Positions 1 through 5,810 are shown, counted from the stretch's first letter. The stretch is 6,509 nucleotides of DNA from JBEVMS01 sp040508515 (GCA_040508515.1 JBEVMS010000255.1:1-6509); one strand, 5' to 3'. The notes: generated from the letters alone by a model not told the origin. Translations and numbers: made by a program.

Positions 1-213
1 CGCCTCGGCCAGCGCCTGTTTCAGCGCCAGGACTTCCCACGAGGTCACCAGCGGCGGCAGTCGTGCCAGCTCATCGGTGGCACGCGTCAGTTCGGCGGTG
101 TCCTCGTACAGCGGCTGCTGCAGTGCTGGACGCTCCTGCCAGGAGGACGGCGACCAGTGTGTCGATTGGTTCAGGGTCTGCGCCGAAGCGGCATCAACGG
201 TAGAAAAGTTCAT
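1..213 (-). CDS. Class II DAHP synthase (3-deoxy-7-phosphoheptulonate synthase), N-terminal part only
   Basis: The enzyme condenses phosphoenolpyruvate with erythrose 4-phosphate to DAHP, the first step of the shikimate pathway to aromatic amino acids, in the cytoplasm. Translation from the ATG at 213 gives 71 codons, open to the left edge. It starts MNFSTVDAAS and carries the blocks typical of the N-terminus of class II (plant/mycobacterial-type) enzymes: HWSPSSWQERPALQQPLY (residues 19-36) and LARLPPLVTSWEVLALKQAL (49-68). The family is about 450 residues long, so roughly 85% of the protein, including the metal- and substrate-binding core, lies outside the window. The ATG follows a weak AGAG ribosome-binding element and begins 30 nt after the dsbB stop codon, so co-transcription with dsbB is likely. 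Class I DAHP synthases (E. coli AroF/G/H) do not share these blocks. I give no symbol because usage for class II varies. Confidence 0.87.
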   Translation of the reverse strand, partial: MNFSTVDAASAQTLNQSTHWSPSSWQERPALQQPLYEDTAELTRATDELARLPPLVTSWEVLALKQALAEA

Positions 214-243
214 CAAAACTCTGGGCTTGGCCCGAACGGATAA

Positions 244-741
244 TCAACGACGCTGGCGACGCGCGGCCAACACCGCCCACACCGCCAACACGACAAACCA
301 TAACAAGGTCCAGGCCGGCATCGGCAAACCAAGGATCGTTTCGACCTTGGCACATTCACCCGAGCCGGTCAGCACCATCTTGAGCGTCTTGGCGAACGGA
401 AATGTACCCAGCATGTAGCCCAGATCTGGCCCACACGAAGGCACCTGATCGGCCGGCAAGGTCTGGATCCACAAGTGCCGCGCCGCGACGCCAGCGCCGG
501 CGAGCGCGCCAATCAGCACCGCCACGCTGTAGCCCCAACGCCCGCCGCCGCGCGGTCCATGTAGCGCACCGAGCAAAAACACCAACGCCATAAAGGCGAA
601 CGGGATGCGCTGGAAAATGCACAACGGACATGGCTGCATACCCAGCACGTATTGCGCGTACAGCGCGAACGCCAGCAGCGCCACACAAATCAAGAAACCG
701 GCTAGCGAGCAAACGCGAAACGACCAACGCAAAGGATTCAT
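244..741 (-). CDS. dsbB: Disulfide bond formation protein B (DsbB), inner-membrane thiol:quinone oxidoreductase
   Basis: DsbB reoxidises periplasmic DsbA and passes the electrons to ubiquinone or menaquinone in the inner membrane. The 165-residue product, close to the 176 of E. coli, has four hydrophobic segments (about 10-30, 44-61, 69-87, 141-160). The first periplasmic loop carries C-P-L-C (C38, C41), followed by the family arginine that helps bind quinone (R45, in CIFQR). The second loop carries the other redox pair, C103 and C130 (SCGPDLG and GECAKVE), and the GLPMPAW stretch before the last helix matches E. coli GLEMPQW. The frame stays open to 846, but the extra 35 residues are not DsbB-like and run towards the rplQ terminator. 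The ATG at 741, giving MNPLRWSFRV, is therefore preferred, although its ribosome-binding site is poor: an AAGG about 13 nt upstream. The stop is TGA. A class II DAHP synthase gene follows 30 nt downstream. Confidence 0.95.
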   Translation of the reverse strand: MNPLRWSFRVCSLAGFLICVALLAFALYAQYVLGMQPCPLCIFQRIPFAFMALVFLLGALHGPRGGGRWGYSVAVLIGALAGAGVAARHLWIQTLPADQVPSCGPDLGYMLGTFPFAKTLKMVLTGSGECAKVETILGLPMPAWTLLWFVVLAVWAVLAARRQRR

Positions 742-774
742 GGCGGCGCAGTGACCTTGGTAGAAACACGGGAC

Positions 775-801
775 ATTATCCGCTCGATTCGATGCTGTCA
801 G
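775..801 (-). promoter_or_regulatory. Candidate sigma-70 promoter of dsbB
   Basis: On the minus strand CTGACA (801-796) is followed after 15 nt by GATAAT (780-775). Each matches five of six consensus bases, although the spacer is shorter than the usual 17. Transcription would start near 768, giving a leader of about 27 nt before the preferred dsbB ATG at 741. The element lies between the rplQ terminator and dsbB, where a separate promoter is expected. Call made by eye. Confidence 0.45.
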
Positions 802-841
802 CGAACCAGCGCATGCCAATGCCCGAATCGGAAAACCCAAA

Positions 842-880
842 AGCAAAAACCCCGACAGGTTGCCCAGCCGGGGTTTTGCT
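842..880 (-). terminator. Rho-independent terminator after rplQ
   Basis: On the minus strand AGCAAAACCCCG (880-869) pairs with CGGGGTTTTTGCT (854-842), with one extra T bulged, around a 14-nt loop. The lower stem supplies a run of five T on the descending arm, and the next bases are TTTGGGTTTT, so the 3' side is T-rich. It starts 17 nt after the rplQ stop codon, as expected for the end of the ribosomal gene cluster. The A run on the other arm gives it some terminator character on the plus strand too, but no plus-strand gene points at it. Confidence 0.85.
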
Positions 881-897
881 TGATCGAAGGCAGGCGC

Positions 898-1281
898 TTA
901 TTCGGCGTCAACCGCCTCGACACTCGGGCGCCCCACCAGCTCGACGTATGCCATCGGCGCGTTGTCGCCCGGACGGAAGCCGCACTTGAGGATGCGCAGG
1001 TAGCCGCCGGGACGCTCGCGGTAACGCGGCCCCAGCTCGACGAACAGCTTGCCCACGGCCTGCTTGTCGCGCAGACGCGCAAAAGCGAGGCGGCGGTTGG
1101 CGACGCCGTCAGTCTTGGCCAGGGTGATCAGCGGCTCGGCCACGCGGCGAAGTTCCTTCGCCTTGGGCAAGGTGGTGCGGATCAATTCGTGCTTGATCAG
1201 CGATGCGGCCATGTTCTTGAACATGGCTTCGCGGTGGCTGCTCGTACGGTTGAGCTTGCGACCGGATTTCATATGGCGCAT
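898..1281 (-). CDS. rplQ: 50S ribosomal protein L17
   Basis: L17 is a large-subunit protein near the exit of the peptide tunnel. The 127-residue product has the E. coli length and aligns with it almost throughout: MRHMKSGRKLNRTSSHREAM at the N-terminus, then TTLPKAKELRRVAEPLITLA (about 37-56), TDGVANRRLAFARLRD, and GGYLRILKCGFRPGDNAPMA in the C-terminal half. The short acidic tail VEAVDAE is the variable part. The start is the ATG at 1281, with only a weak GAGA-type ribosome-binding element about 9 nt upstream. It is normally the last gene of the alpha operon, as here, but is set off from rpoA by 217 nt instead of the few dozen in E. coli. A terminator follows closely. Confidence 0.98.
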   Translation of the reverse strand: MRHMKSGRKLNRTSSHREAMFKNMAASLIKHELIRTTLPKAKELRRVAEPLITLAKTDGVANRRLAFARLRDKQAVGKLFVELGPRYRERPGGYLRILKCGFRPGDNAPMAYVELVGRPSVEAVDAE

Positions 1282-1463
1282 GGTGAAATTCTCTTGTCTG
1301 TTGTTATGAAAAGTCGCGCATATGCCGACTTCCCGCGGTTGCCCGCTATGCTTGTGAGTTACTTTTAAGTGCTTGCTTTAAACCAGGACGTGCCTGGGTT
1401 GCGCGGCCAAATGGCTTTGCGAATTTTTCGACATCACAGCGCTAATCAACACGCCTTACGCCG
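1282..1463 (-). other. Long rpoA-rplQ spacer, remainder outside the hairpin
   Basis: This part of the spacer has no credible gene. On the minus strand it is locally A+T-rich (AAAAATTC near 1424-1417; TTTAAAGC and CTTAAAAG between 1384 and 1361). It holds an imperfect inverted repeat at 1381-1400 (AACCCAGG/CCTGGTT, one base bulged, loop CACGT). I looked for a sigma-70 promoter for rplQ and found no convincing pair; TTGATT near 1448 with AAAATT downstream is the best and is weak. The stretch would be an untranslated linker if rplQ is read from rpoA transcripts. Confidence 0.5.
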
Positions 1464-1491
1464 AAAGCCGCAGTCCGAAGACTGCGGCTTT
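1464..1491 (-). terminator. UUCG-capped hairpin just after rpoA: attenuator, weak terminator or mRNA end-stabiliser
   Basis: A perfect 12-bp stem (AAAGCCGCAGTC with GACTGCGGCTTT) encloses a 4-nt loop that reads TTCG on the minus strand, closed by C-G. This is the unusually stable cUUCGg tetraloop form. It begins 7 nt after the rpoA stop codon. In the gene direction only TTT, then CGGCG, follows the G+C core, so it lacks a proper U-tract. On the plus strand GGCTTTTATC follows, a slightly better tract, but no plus-strand gene is nearby. With rplQ still ahead, partial termination or protection of the rpoA 3' end is more plausible than full termination. Confidence 0.6.
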
Positions 1492-1498
1492 TATCGGA

Positions 1499-2497
1499 TC
1501 AACCCAACTGCATACCGTGCGACAAGCCCGGCGGCGGCCAGTTTTCAAGTTTCATGCCGAGCGCGAGACCACGCCCGCCCAGCACGTCCTTGATTTCGGT
1601 CAGCGACTTCTTACCCAGGTTCGGGGTCTTCAGCAGCTCGACTTCGGTCTTCTGAACGAGGTCACCGATGTAGTAGATGCTCTCGGCCTTGAGGCAGTTG
1701 GCCGAACGAACAGTCAACTCGAGATCGTCGATCGGGCGCAGCAGCAGCGGATCGAACCCGCCCTTCTCCGCCTTATCGGTGGCGCTCTCGCGACGCGAGA
1801 AGTCACCGAACACCGACAGCTGATCGTTGAGGATTTCAGCAGCCTTGCGAACCGCATCTTCCGCACCGATGGTGCCGTTGGTTTCAATGTCCAGTACCAG
1901 CTTGTCGAGGTTGGTGCGCTGCTCAACACGAGCGGCGTCCACTTCGTAAGCCACGCGCAACACCGGCGCGAACGAGGCATCGAGCTGCAAGCGACCGATC
2001 GGACGCGTTTCGTCGTCCGGATGCTGGCGCGCGCTGGCCGGCTGGTAGCCGACGCCGCGACGCACCTTCAGGCGCATGTTCAGCGCGATGTCTTTGGTCA
2101 GATGGCAGATCACGTGCTCGGGGTTGATGATTTCCACCGAGTGATCGACGGCGATATCACCCGCGGTAACGACGCCCTTGCCCTTTCTGGACAGCGTCAA
2201 GGTGACTTCATCACCCGTATGCTGCCTGATCGCGACATCCTTGAGGTTCAGCAGGACTTCGATCACGTCCTCCTGCAAACCCTCAAGGGTGGTGTATTCG
2301 TGAAGCACGCCATCGATCTCGACCTCGACGATAGCGCTGCCGGGGATCGAAGAGAGCAGCACGCGGCGCAGCGCGTTGCCCAGGGTGTGGCCGAAACCAC
2401 GCTCGAGCGGCTCGACTACCACCTTGGCGCGGTTGGCTCCGAGCTGCTCGACGCTGAGGCCGCGAGGCCGCAGCACACTAGTTGACGAAACTGCCAT
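1499..2497 (-). CDS. rpoA: DNA-directed RNA polymerase subunit alpha
   Basis: Alpha dimerises to start assembly of the core polymerase, and its C-terminal domain contacts UP-element DNA and activators. The product has 332 residues (329 in E. coli). The N-terminal domain (about 1-235) has the dimer and beta-contact segment LERGFGHTLGNALRRVLLSS (31-50), IDGVLHEYTTLEGLQEDV (61-78) and LVLDIETNGTI (200-210). A variable linker (about 235-248) leads to the C-terminal domain (about 249-320), with TVRSANCLKAESIYYIGDL (262-280). R264 there corresponds to the DNA-contacting R265 of E. coli; TPNLGKKSLTEIKDVL (291-306) follows. The tail PPPGLSHGMQLG resembles the Xanthomonas tail, not the E. coli one. 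GGAG stands 6 nt before the ATG, 16 nt after the rpsD stop. A stable hairpin follows the TGA stop. Confidence 0.99.
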   Translation of the reverse strand: MAVSSTSVLRPRGLSVEQLGANRAKVVVEPLERGFGHTLGNALRRVLLSSIPGSAIVEVEIDGVLHEYTTLEGLQEDVIEVLLNLKDVAIRQHTGDEVTLTLSRKGKGVVTAGDIAVDHSVEIINPEHVICHLTKDIALNMRLKVRRGVGYQPASARQHPDDETRPIGRLQLDASFAPVLRVAYEVDAARVEQRTNLDKLVLDIETNGTIGAEDAVRKAAEILNDQLSVFGDFSRRESATDKAEKGGFDPLLLRPIDDLELTVRSANCLKAESIYYIGDLVQKTEVELLKTPNLGKKSLTEIKDVLGGRGLALGMKLENWPPPGLSHGMQLG

Positions 2498-2513
2498 GCA
2501 AGGCTCCGGTAAA

Positions 2514-3140
2514 TTACTTCGAGTAAAGCTCGACGATCAGCGCTTCGTTGATATCGGACGGCAGATCACCGCGATCCGGCACCGACTTGAACGTACCGGC
2601 GAACTTCTTGGCATCAACCTCAACCCAGATCGGGCGCAGGTCCATGGTGTCGAACACAGTTGCCGCTTCCTGTACGCGCAGCTGAGTGCGTGCACGCTCG
2701 GTCAGCGCGATCTCGTCGCCCGGGCGAACCTGGTACGAGGGAATATTGACCTTCTTGCCGTTGACCAGGATCGCCTTGTGAGCGACCAGCTGGCGGGCCT
2801 GGGCGCGGGTCACCGCAAAACCCATCCGGTAAACGACGTTGTCCAGCCGGCTTTCGAGCAGGCGCAGCAGGTTCTCACCGGTGTTGCCCTTGGAACCGGC
2901 AGCCTTGGCGTAGTAGTTGCTGAACTGACGCTCGAGCACACCGTAGATGCGCTTAACCTTCTGCTTCTCACGCAGCTGCACAGCGTAGTCCGACAGGCGC
3001 GCGCGCTTGTTGGCGCCATGCTGGCCGGGCTTGTTTTCCAGCTTGCACTTGGAATCAAGTGCGCGGGCCGGGCTCTTCAGACTCAGATCTGCACCCTCAC
3101 GACGCGCGAGTTTGCAGGTAGCTCCACGATAACGTGCCAT
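2514..3140 (-). CDS. rpsD: 30S ribosomal protein S4, presumed autoregulator of the alpha operon
   Basis: S4 binds 16S rRNA early in small-subunit assembly; in E. coli it also represses translation of this operon by binding its leader RNA. The product has 208 residues (206 in E. coli). It begins MARYRGATCKLARREGADL, and LSDYAVQLREKQKVKRIYGVLERQF spans about 49-73. An S4 RNA-binding domain (about 97-160, LESRLDNVVYRMGFAVTRAQARQLV) follows, and the protein ends with DINEALIVELYSK as in E. coli. Only two N-terminal cysteines (C9, C32) are present, so the four-cysteine zinc site of Bacillus/Thermus-type S4 is absent. The TAAGGTG ribosome-binding element overlaps the rpsK stop codon, and the gap is 11 nt, which suggests translational coupling. 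The N-terminus and C-terminal half look Xanthomonas-like. Confidence 0.99.
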   Translation of the reverse strand: MARYRGATCKLARREGADLSLKSPARALDSKCKLENKPGQHGANKRARLSDYAVQLREKQKVKRIYGVLERQFSNYYAKAAGSKGNTGENLLRLLESRLDNVVYRMGFAVTRAQARQLVAHKAILVNGKKVNIPSYQVRPGDEIALTERARTQLRVQEAATVFDTMDLRPIWVEVDAKKFAGTFKSVPDRGDLPSDINEALIVELYSK

Positions 3141-3151
3141 GGTTATGCACC

Positions 3152-3538
3152 TTAGACGCGACGCTTCTTGGGGGGACGGCAGCCGTTGTGCGGAATCGGC
3201 GTGACGTCAATGATGTTGAGCACTTTGTAGCCCAACGCGTTAAGCGAACGCACTGCCGACTCGCGGCCCGGGCCAGGGCCCTTGATGCGTACTTCCACGG
3301 TCTTCACGCCGTAGTCGCCAGCAGCGCGGCCGGCCTTCTCGGCGGCGACCTGCGCAGCGAACGGGGTCGACTTGCGCGAACCGCGGAAACCCGCGCCGCC
3401 CGCAGTCGCCCACGACAGCGCATTGCCCTGGCGGTCGGTGATGGTGACGATGGTGTTGTTGAAAGAAGCCTGCACGTGAGCCACGGCATCCGTGACGATA
3501 CGCTTGATCTTCTTTTTGGTTTTAACCGGCTTAGCCAT
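3152..3538 (-). CDS. rpsK: 30S ribosomal protein S11
   Basis: S11 lies on the platform of the small subunit, near the Shine-Dalgarno/anti-Shine-Dalgarno helix. The product has 128 residues (129 in E. coli). A lysine-rich N-terminus (MAKPVKTKKKIKR) is followed by VAHVQASFNNTIVTITDRQG (19-38), the core GGAGFRGSRKSTPFAAQVAA (47-66), KGPGPGRESAVRSLNALG (86-103), and the basic end DVTPIPHNGCRPPKKRRV (111-128). N118-G119 is equivalent to the Asn-Gly site where isoaspartate is reported in E. coli S11. The ATG at 3538 lies 12 nt after the rpsM stop codon, with a weak GGAT ribosome-binding element, so expression probably leans on coupling to rpsM. Confidence 0.99.
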   Translation of the reverse strand: MAKPVKTKKKIKRIVTDAVAHVQASFNNTIVTITDRQGNALSWATAGGAGFRGSRKSTPFAAQVAAEKAGRAAGDYGVKTVEVRIKGPGPGRESAVRSLNALGYKVLNIIDVTPIPHNGCRPPKKRRV

Positions 3539-3550
3539 AATAGGTATCCG

Positions 3551-3907
3551 TTACTTCTTGATCGCGCGACGCGGACCCTTGCGGGTGCGTGCATTGGTAC
3601 GCGTACGCTGGCCGCGCACCGGCAAACCACGGCGATGACGCAGGCCGCGGTAGCAGCCCAAATCCATCAACCGCTTGATGGCCATACCAACTTCACGGCG
3701 CAGGTCGCCTTCGACGACGTACTTACCGATTTCGTGGCGGATTTTCTCCACCTCACCCTCACTGAGGGACTTGATCGGCGTGGTCGGAACCACGCCTGCG
3801 TCCGCGCAGACCTTCTTGGCCCGGCTGCGGCCGATACCGAAAATGCTCTGCAGGCCGACCCAGACATGCTTCTGGACTGGCAAATTGACACCCGCGATGC
3901 GCGCCAT
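3551..3907 (-). CDS. rpsM: 30S ribosomal protein S13
   Basis: S13 sits in the head of the small subunit, where it contacts the P-site tRNA and the bridge to the 50S subunit. The product has 118 residues, the E. coli length: MARIAGVNLPVQKHVWVGL at the N-terminus, the helix-turn stretch IFGIGRSRAKKVCADAGV (22-39), then RHEIGKYVVEGDLRREVGMAIKRLMDLGCYRGLRHRRGLPVRGQRT, and a basic tail TNARTRKGPRRAIKK. The open frame continues 14 codons upstream, but the ATG at 3907 matches the family and has a good GGAGAG (3920-3915) 7 nt before it. This is the first gene of the alpha operon. The 134-bp leader in front of it holds hairpins that could control its translation. Confidence 0.99.
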   Translation of the reverse strand: MARIAGVNLPVQKHVWVGLQSIFGIGRSRAKKVCADAGVVPTTPIKSLSEGEVEKIRHEIGKYVVEGDLRREVGMAIKRLMDLGCYRGLRHRRGLPVRGQRTRTNARTRKGPRRAIKK

Positions 3908-3931
3908 GATGTATCTCTCCGATGCGTTTCG

Positions 3932-3948
3932 TGCGCGGTAAACGCGCA
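3932..3948 (-). promoter_or_regulatory. Leader hairpin next to the rpsM ribosome-binding site
   Basis: A perfect 6-bp stem, TGCGCG (3948-3943) with CGCGCA (3937-3932), encloses the loop TTTAC. It ends 11 nt before the GGAGAG of rpsM. The same CGCGCA recurs at 3903-3898 in rpsM codons 2-4, so the upstream arm has two possible partners. Confidence 0.5.
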
Positions 3949-3977
3949 ATTTTAACTTGAATTATCCCAACAGGAAA
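3949..3977 (-). promoter_or_regulatory. Candidate internal promoter(s) for the alpha operon
   Basis: Two overlapping readings exist. In one, TTTCCT (3977-3972) lies 17 nt before TAAAAT (3954-3949), which matches five of six -10 bases, but the -35 matches only three of six. In the other, an extended -10 TGG-GATAAT (3969-3961) stands without a good -35. Transcription would start near 3942 or 3954. The main supply may still be read-through from the spc operon. Call made by eye. Confidence 0.33.
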
Positions 3978-3982
3978 GCCCT

Positions 3983-3999
3983 GCGGCACCGCGTGCCGC
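3983..3999 (-). other. G+C-rich hairpin downstream of secY
   Basis: A perfect 7-bp inverted repeat, GCGGCAC/GTGCCGC with a 3-nt loop, begins 42 nt after the secY stop codon. In the gene direction AGGGCTTTCC follows, so there is no U-tract and it is unlikely to be an efficient intrinsic terminator. It could pause polymerase, mark the 3' end of spc mRNA, or be part of the leader fold. Confidence 0.5.
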
Positions 4000-4041
4000 C
4001 GCTCCCCGACTTCAGACCAACCTACGCAACCCCAGCAGCCA

Positions 4042-5367
4042 TCAGTTGCGGCGCAAATTGGCCTTCTTGAGCAGACTTTCATACTGGTGACTGACCAAAT
4101 GCGATTGCACTTGAGCAGTGAAATCCATCACCACGACCACCACGATCAGCAGAGAGGTGCCGCCGAAGTAGAAAGGTACGTTCCAGGCCTTCTGCATGAA
4201 GGTTGGAACCAGGCAGACAAGAACCAGGTACAGCGCGCCGACACCAGTCAATCGGGTCATGACGTTGTCCACATAGTCCGCCGTGGAGCGACCCGGACGA
4301 ATCCCGGGAATCAACGCTCCGGAACGCTTGAGGTTGTCCGCGGTTTCCTGCGAGTTGAACACGATCGCGGTGTAGAAGAACGCGAAGGTGATCACCAGCA
4401 CCGCGAACACGATGTCGTACAGCGGTTCACCGGGGCTCAAGGCCTGGGTCAACGCGGTCAGCCAAGGCATCGGATGTGCATTACCGAACCAGGTCGCCGC
4501 CGTCGCCGGAAACATCAGCAGACTGGAGGCGAAGATCGGCGGAATCACACCCGCCATGTTGACCTTCAGCGGAATGTACGAGGCCTGGTTCATATAGGCC
4601 CGTTGTCCACCCGAACGCCGAGCGTAGTTCACCGTGATCCGACGTTGCGCTCGCTCCATGAAAACCACGAAAGCGGTCACCACGAGAATCAACGCGGCCA
4701 CCATGATCAGGCGCAACGGCGACAACTCGCCGTTGCTGGCCATGCTCAAGGTATGCGCCACCGCACCCGGCAAGCCGGCCACGATACCGGCAAAGATCAA
4801 CAGCGAAATGCCGTTGCCGATACCGCGCTCGGTGATCTGTTCCCCGAGCCACATCAGGAACATCGTGCCAGCGGTCAACCCGACGATCGAGGCCAGTACA
4901 AAGCCCAGACCCGGCGTATAGACCACCGGCGCGCCGCCTGAGGCGACTTGCTTCTGAAGCGCCACAGCGATGCCGAAGGCTTGGAACGCCGCCAGACCCA
5001 CCGTACCGAAACGGGTGTAGGTGGTCATCTTGCGACGCCCCGCCTCACCCTCTTTGCGCAACTGCGCCAAACTCGGAATCACCGAACCCATCATCTGCAC
5101 CACGATCGAGGCGGAGATATAGGGCACGACGCCGAGCGCGAACACCGAAAAACGAGCCAACGAGCCGCCGGAGAACATGTTGAACATGTTCAGCAGCCCG
5201 CCGCCCTGCTCGATCAGGCTAGTCATCGCTTCCGGATTGACACCTGGAACCGGAATGAACGAGCCAAGACGAAAAACGATCAGCGCACCAATGACAAAAA
5301 AGATGCGCTGACGCAGTTCCGTCAACTTACCGAGCGATCCGAGCTGATTGCCCTGGGCTGACGCCAC
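4042..5367 (-). CDS. secY: Protein translocase subunit SecY
   Basis: SecY is the channel of the SecYEG translocon, through which unfolded proteins cross or enter the inner membrane. The product has 441 residues (443 in E. coli) and ten hydrophobic segments, at about 21-38, 70-92, 119-137, 154-174, 183-201, 217-236, 272-292, 316-336, 373-391 and 399-416. The plug region follows segment 1 (IPVPGVNPEA, then GGGLLNMFNMFSGGSLARFS, 55-74). The family block GVVPYISASIVVQMM (79-93) is in segment 2. Cytoplasmic loop 5 carries GIRPG with R357, the SecA-function arginine of E. coli SecY at the same number. The start is GTG at 5367, with GGAG 9 nt upstream and 6 nt after the rplO stop; the resulting N-terminus, MASAQGNQLGSLGKLTELRQ, is family-like. 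The stop is TGA. Its place after rplO is the classical spc order. Confidence 0.99.
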   Translation of the reverse strand: MASAQGNQLGSLGKLTELRQRIFFVIGALIVFRLGSFIPVPGVNPEAMTSLIEQGGGLLNMFNMFSGGSLARFSVFALGVVPYISASIVVQMMGSVIPSLAQLRKEGEAGRRKMTTYTRFGTVGLAAFQAFGIAVALQKQVASGGAPVVYTPGLGFVLASIVGLTAGTMFLMWLGEQITERGIGNGISLLIFAGIVAGLPGAVAHTLSMASNGELSPLRLIMVAALILVVTAFVVFMERAQRRITVNYARRSGGQRAYMNQASYIPLKVNMAGVIPPIFASSLLMFPATAATWFGNAHPMPWLTALTQALSPGEPLYDIVFAVLVITFAFFYTAIVFNSQETADNLKRSGALIPGIRPGRSTADYVDNVMTRLTGVGALYLVLVCLVPTFMQKAWNVPFYFGGTSLLIVVVVVMDFTAQVQSHLVSHQYESLLKKANLRRN

Positions 5368-5373
5368 GGTCGA

Positions 5374-5805
5374 TTACTCCACGCTGCCGCCGGCAGCTTC
5401 AATAGCTGCCTTGGCACCTGCGGTGGCGAGCAAGCCCGACAATTTCACGGCGCGACCAATTTCACCCTTGGCAACCACCTTGACCTTCTTGGCGCGCGAA
5501 TCGATCAACTTGGCTTGATGCAGCACCACCAGATCGATCACGTCAGCCTTCAGGCTAGCCAGCTGATACAGGAAAACTTCCTGGCTCTCGGCCTTGGTCT
5601 TGGAACGGAAACCGACCTTAGGGAGGCGGCGCTGCAGCGGCATCTGGCCGCCTTCAAAACCGAACTTGTGGGTGCCACCAGCACGGGCGTGCTGACCCTT
5701 GTGACCGCGACCGGCAGTCTTGCCCAGGCCCGAACCGATACCGCGACCGACGCGAAGACGCGTTTTGCGCGAGCCGGCGGCCGGCTTGATGTCATTAAGA
5801 CGCAT
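5374..5805 (-). CDS. rplO: 50S ribosomal protein L15
   Basis: L15 is a late-assembly large-subunit protein that reaches into 23S rRNA. The product has 143 residues (144 in E. coli). The N-terminal half is the extended Gly/Arg/Lys-rich arm MRLNDIKPAAGSRKTRLRVG RGIGSGLGKTAGRGHKGQHA (written in two blocks, 1-40), followed by GTHKFGFEGGQMPLQRRLPKVGF. The C-terminal half is the globular domain with KVKVVAKGEIGRAVKLSGLLATAGAKAAIEAAGG, the usual L15 signature region. The ATG at 5805 lies 5 nt after the rpmD stop codon. Its GAGGAG ribosome-binding site is formed by the last two codons of rpmD, so the two genes are probably coupled. Confidence 0.99.
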   Translation of the reverse strand: MRLNDIKPAAGSRKTRLRVGRGIGSGLGKTAGRGHKGQHARAGGTHKFGFEGGQMPLQRRLPKVGFRSKTKAESQEVFLYQLASLKADVIDLVVLHQAKLIDSRAKKVKVVAKGEIGRAVKLSGLLATAGAKAAIEAAGGSVE

Positions 5806-5810
5806 GATGC

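Larger units (their letters stand above)
3908..4041 (-). promoter_or_regulatory. Alpha-operon leader (secY-rpsM intergenic region)
   Basis: This is the widest gap in the spc part of the cluster, at the place where E. coli has rpmJ and the S4-binding alpha-operon leader. It has no coding capacity for L36. Reading along the minus strand it holds a G+C-rich hairpin (3999-3983), an A+T-rich stretch with promoter-like elements, a second hairpin (3948-3932), and the rpsM ribosome-binding site (3920-3915). The layout fits an internal promoter plus a translational control leader, but I did not recognise the E. coli pseudoknot itself. Confidence 0.55.

Noticed and set aside
742..846. Upstream extension of dsbB by 35 residues
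   Set aside because: The extra residues match nothing in DsbB, cross the candidate promoter and reach the rplQ terminator. The ATG at 741 gives the usual length and N-terminus.
751..1368. A 205-codon plus-strand frame across rplQ and its flanks
   Set aside because: It runs antisense through rplQ and the terminator hairpin, with no recognisable protein family.
1517..2485. A 322-codon open frame on the plus strand opposite rpoA
   Set aside because: It lies wholly opposite rpoA and reads as the antisense of its codons, with no recognisable domain. Long antisense frames are common opposite high-G+C genes.
3908..3949. A longer rpsM start 14 codons upstream
   Set aside because: S13 of this length class begins MARIAGV, and a good ribosome-binding site stands before the ATG at 3907.
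3134..3955. A 273-codon plus-strand frame opposite rpsK and rpsM
   Set aside because: Both genes beneath it are unmistakable ribosomal proteins, and the antisense product has no family features.
4087..4941. A 284-codon plus-strand frame opposite secY, rich in His, Arg and Gln
   Set aside because: The composition is what antisense of hydrophobic, Val/Leu/Ala-rich secY codons produces; there is no supporting start context.
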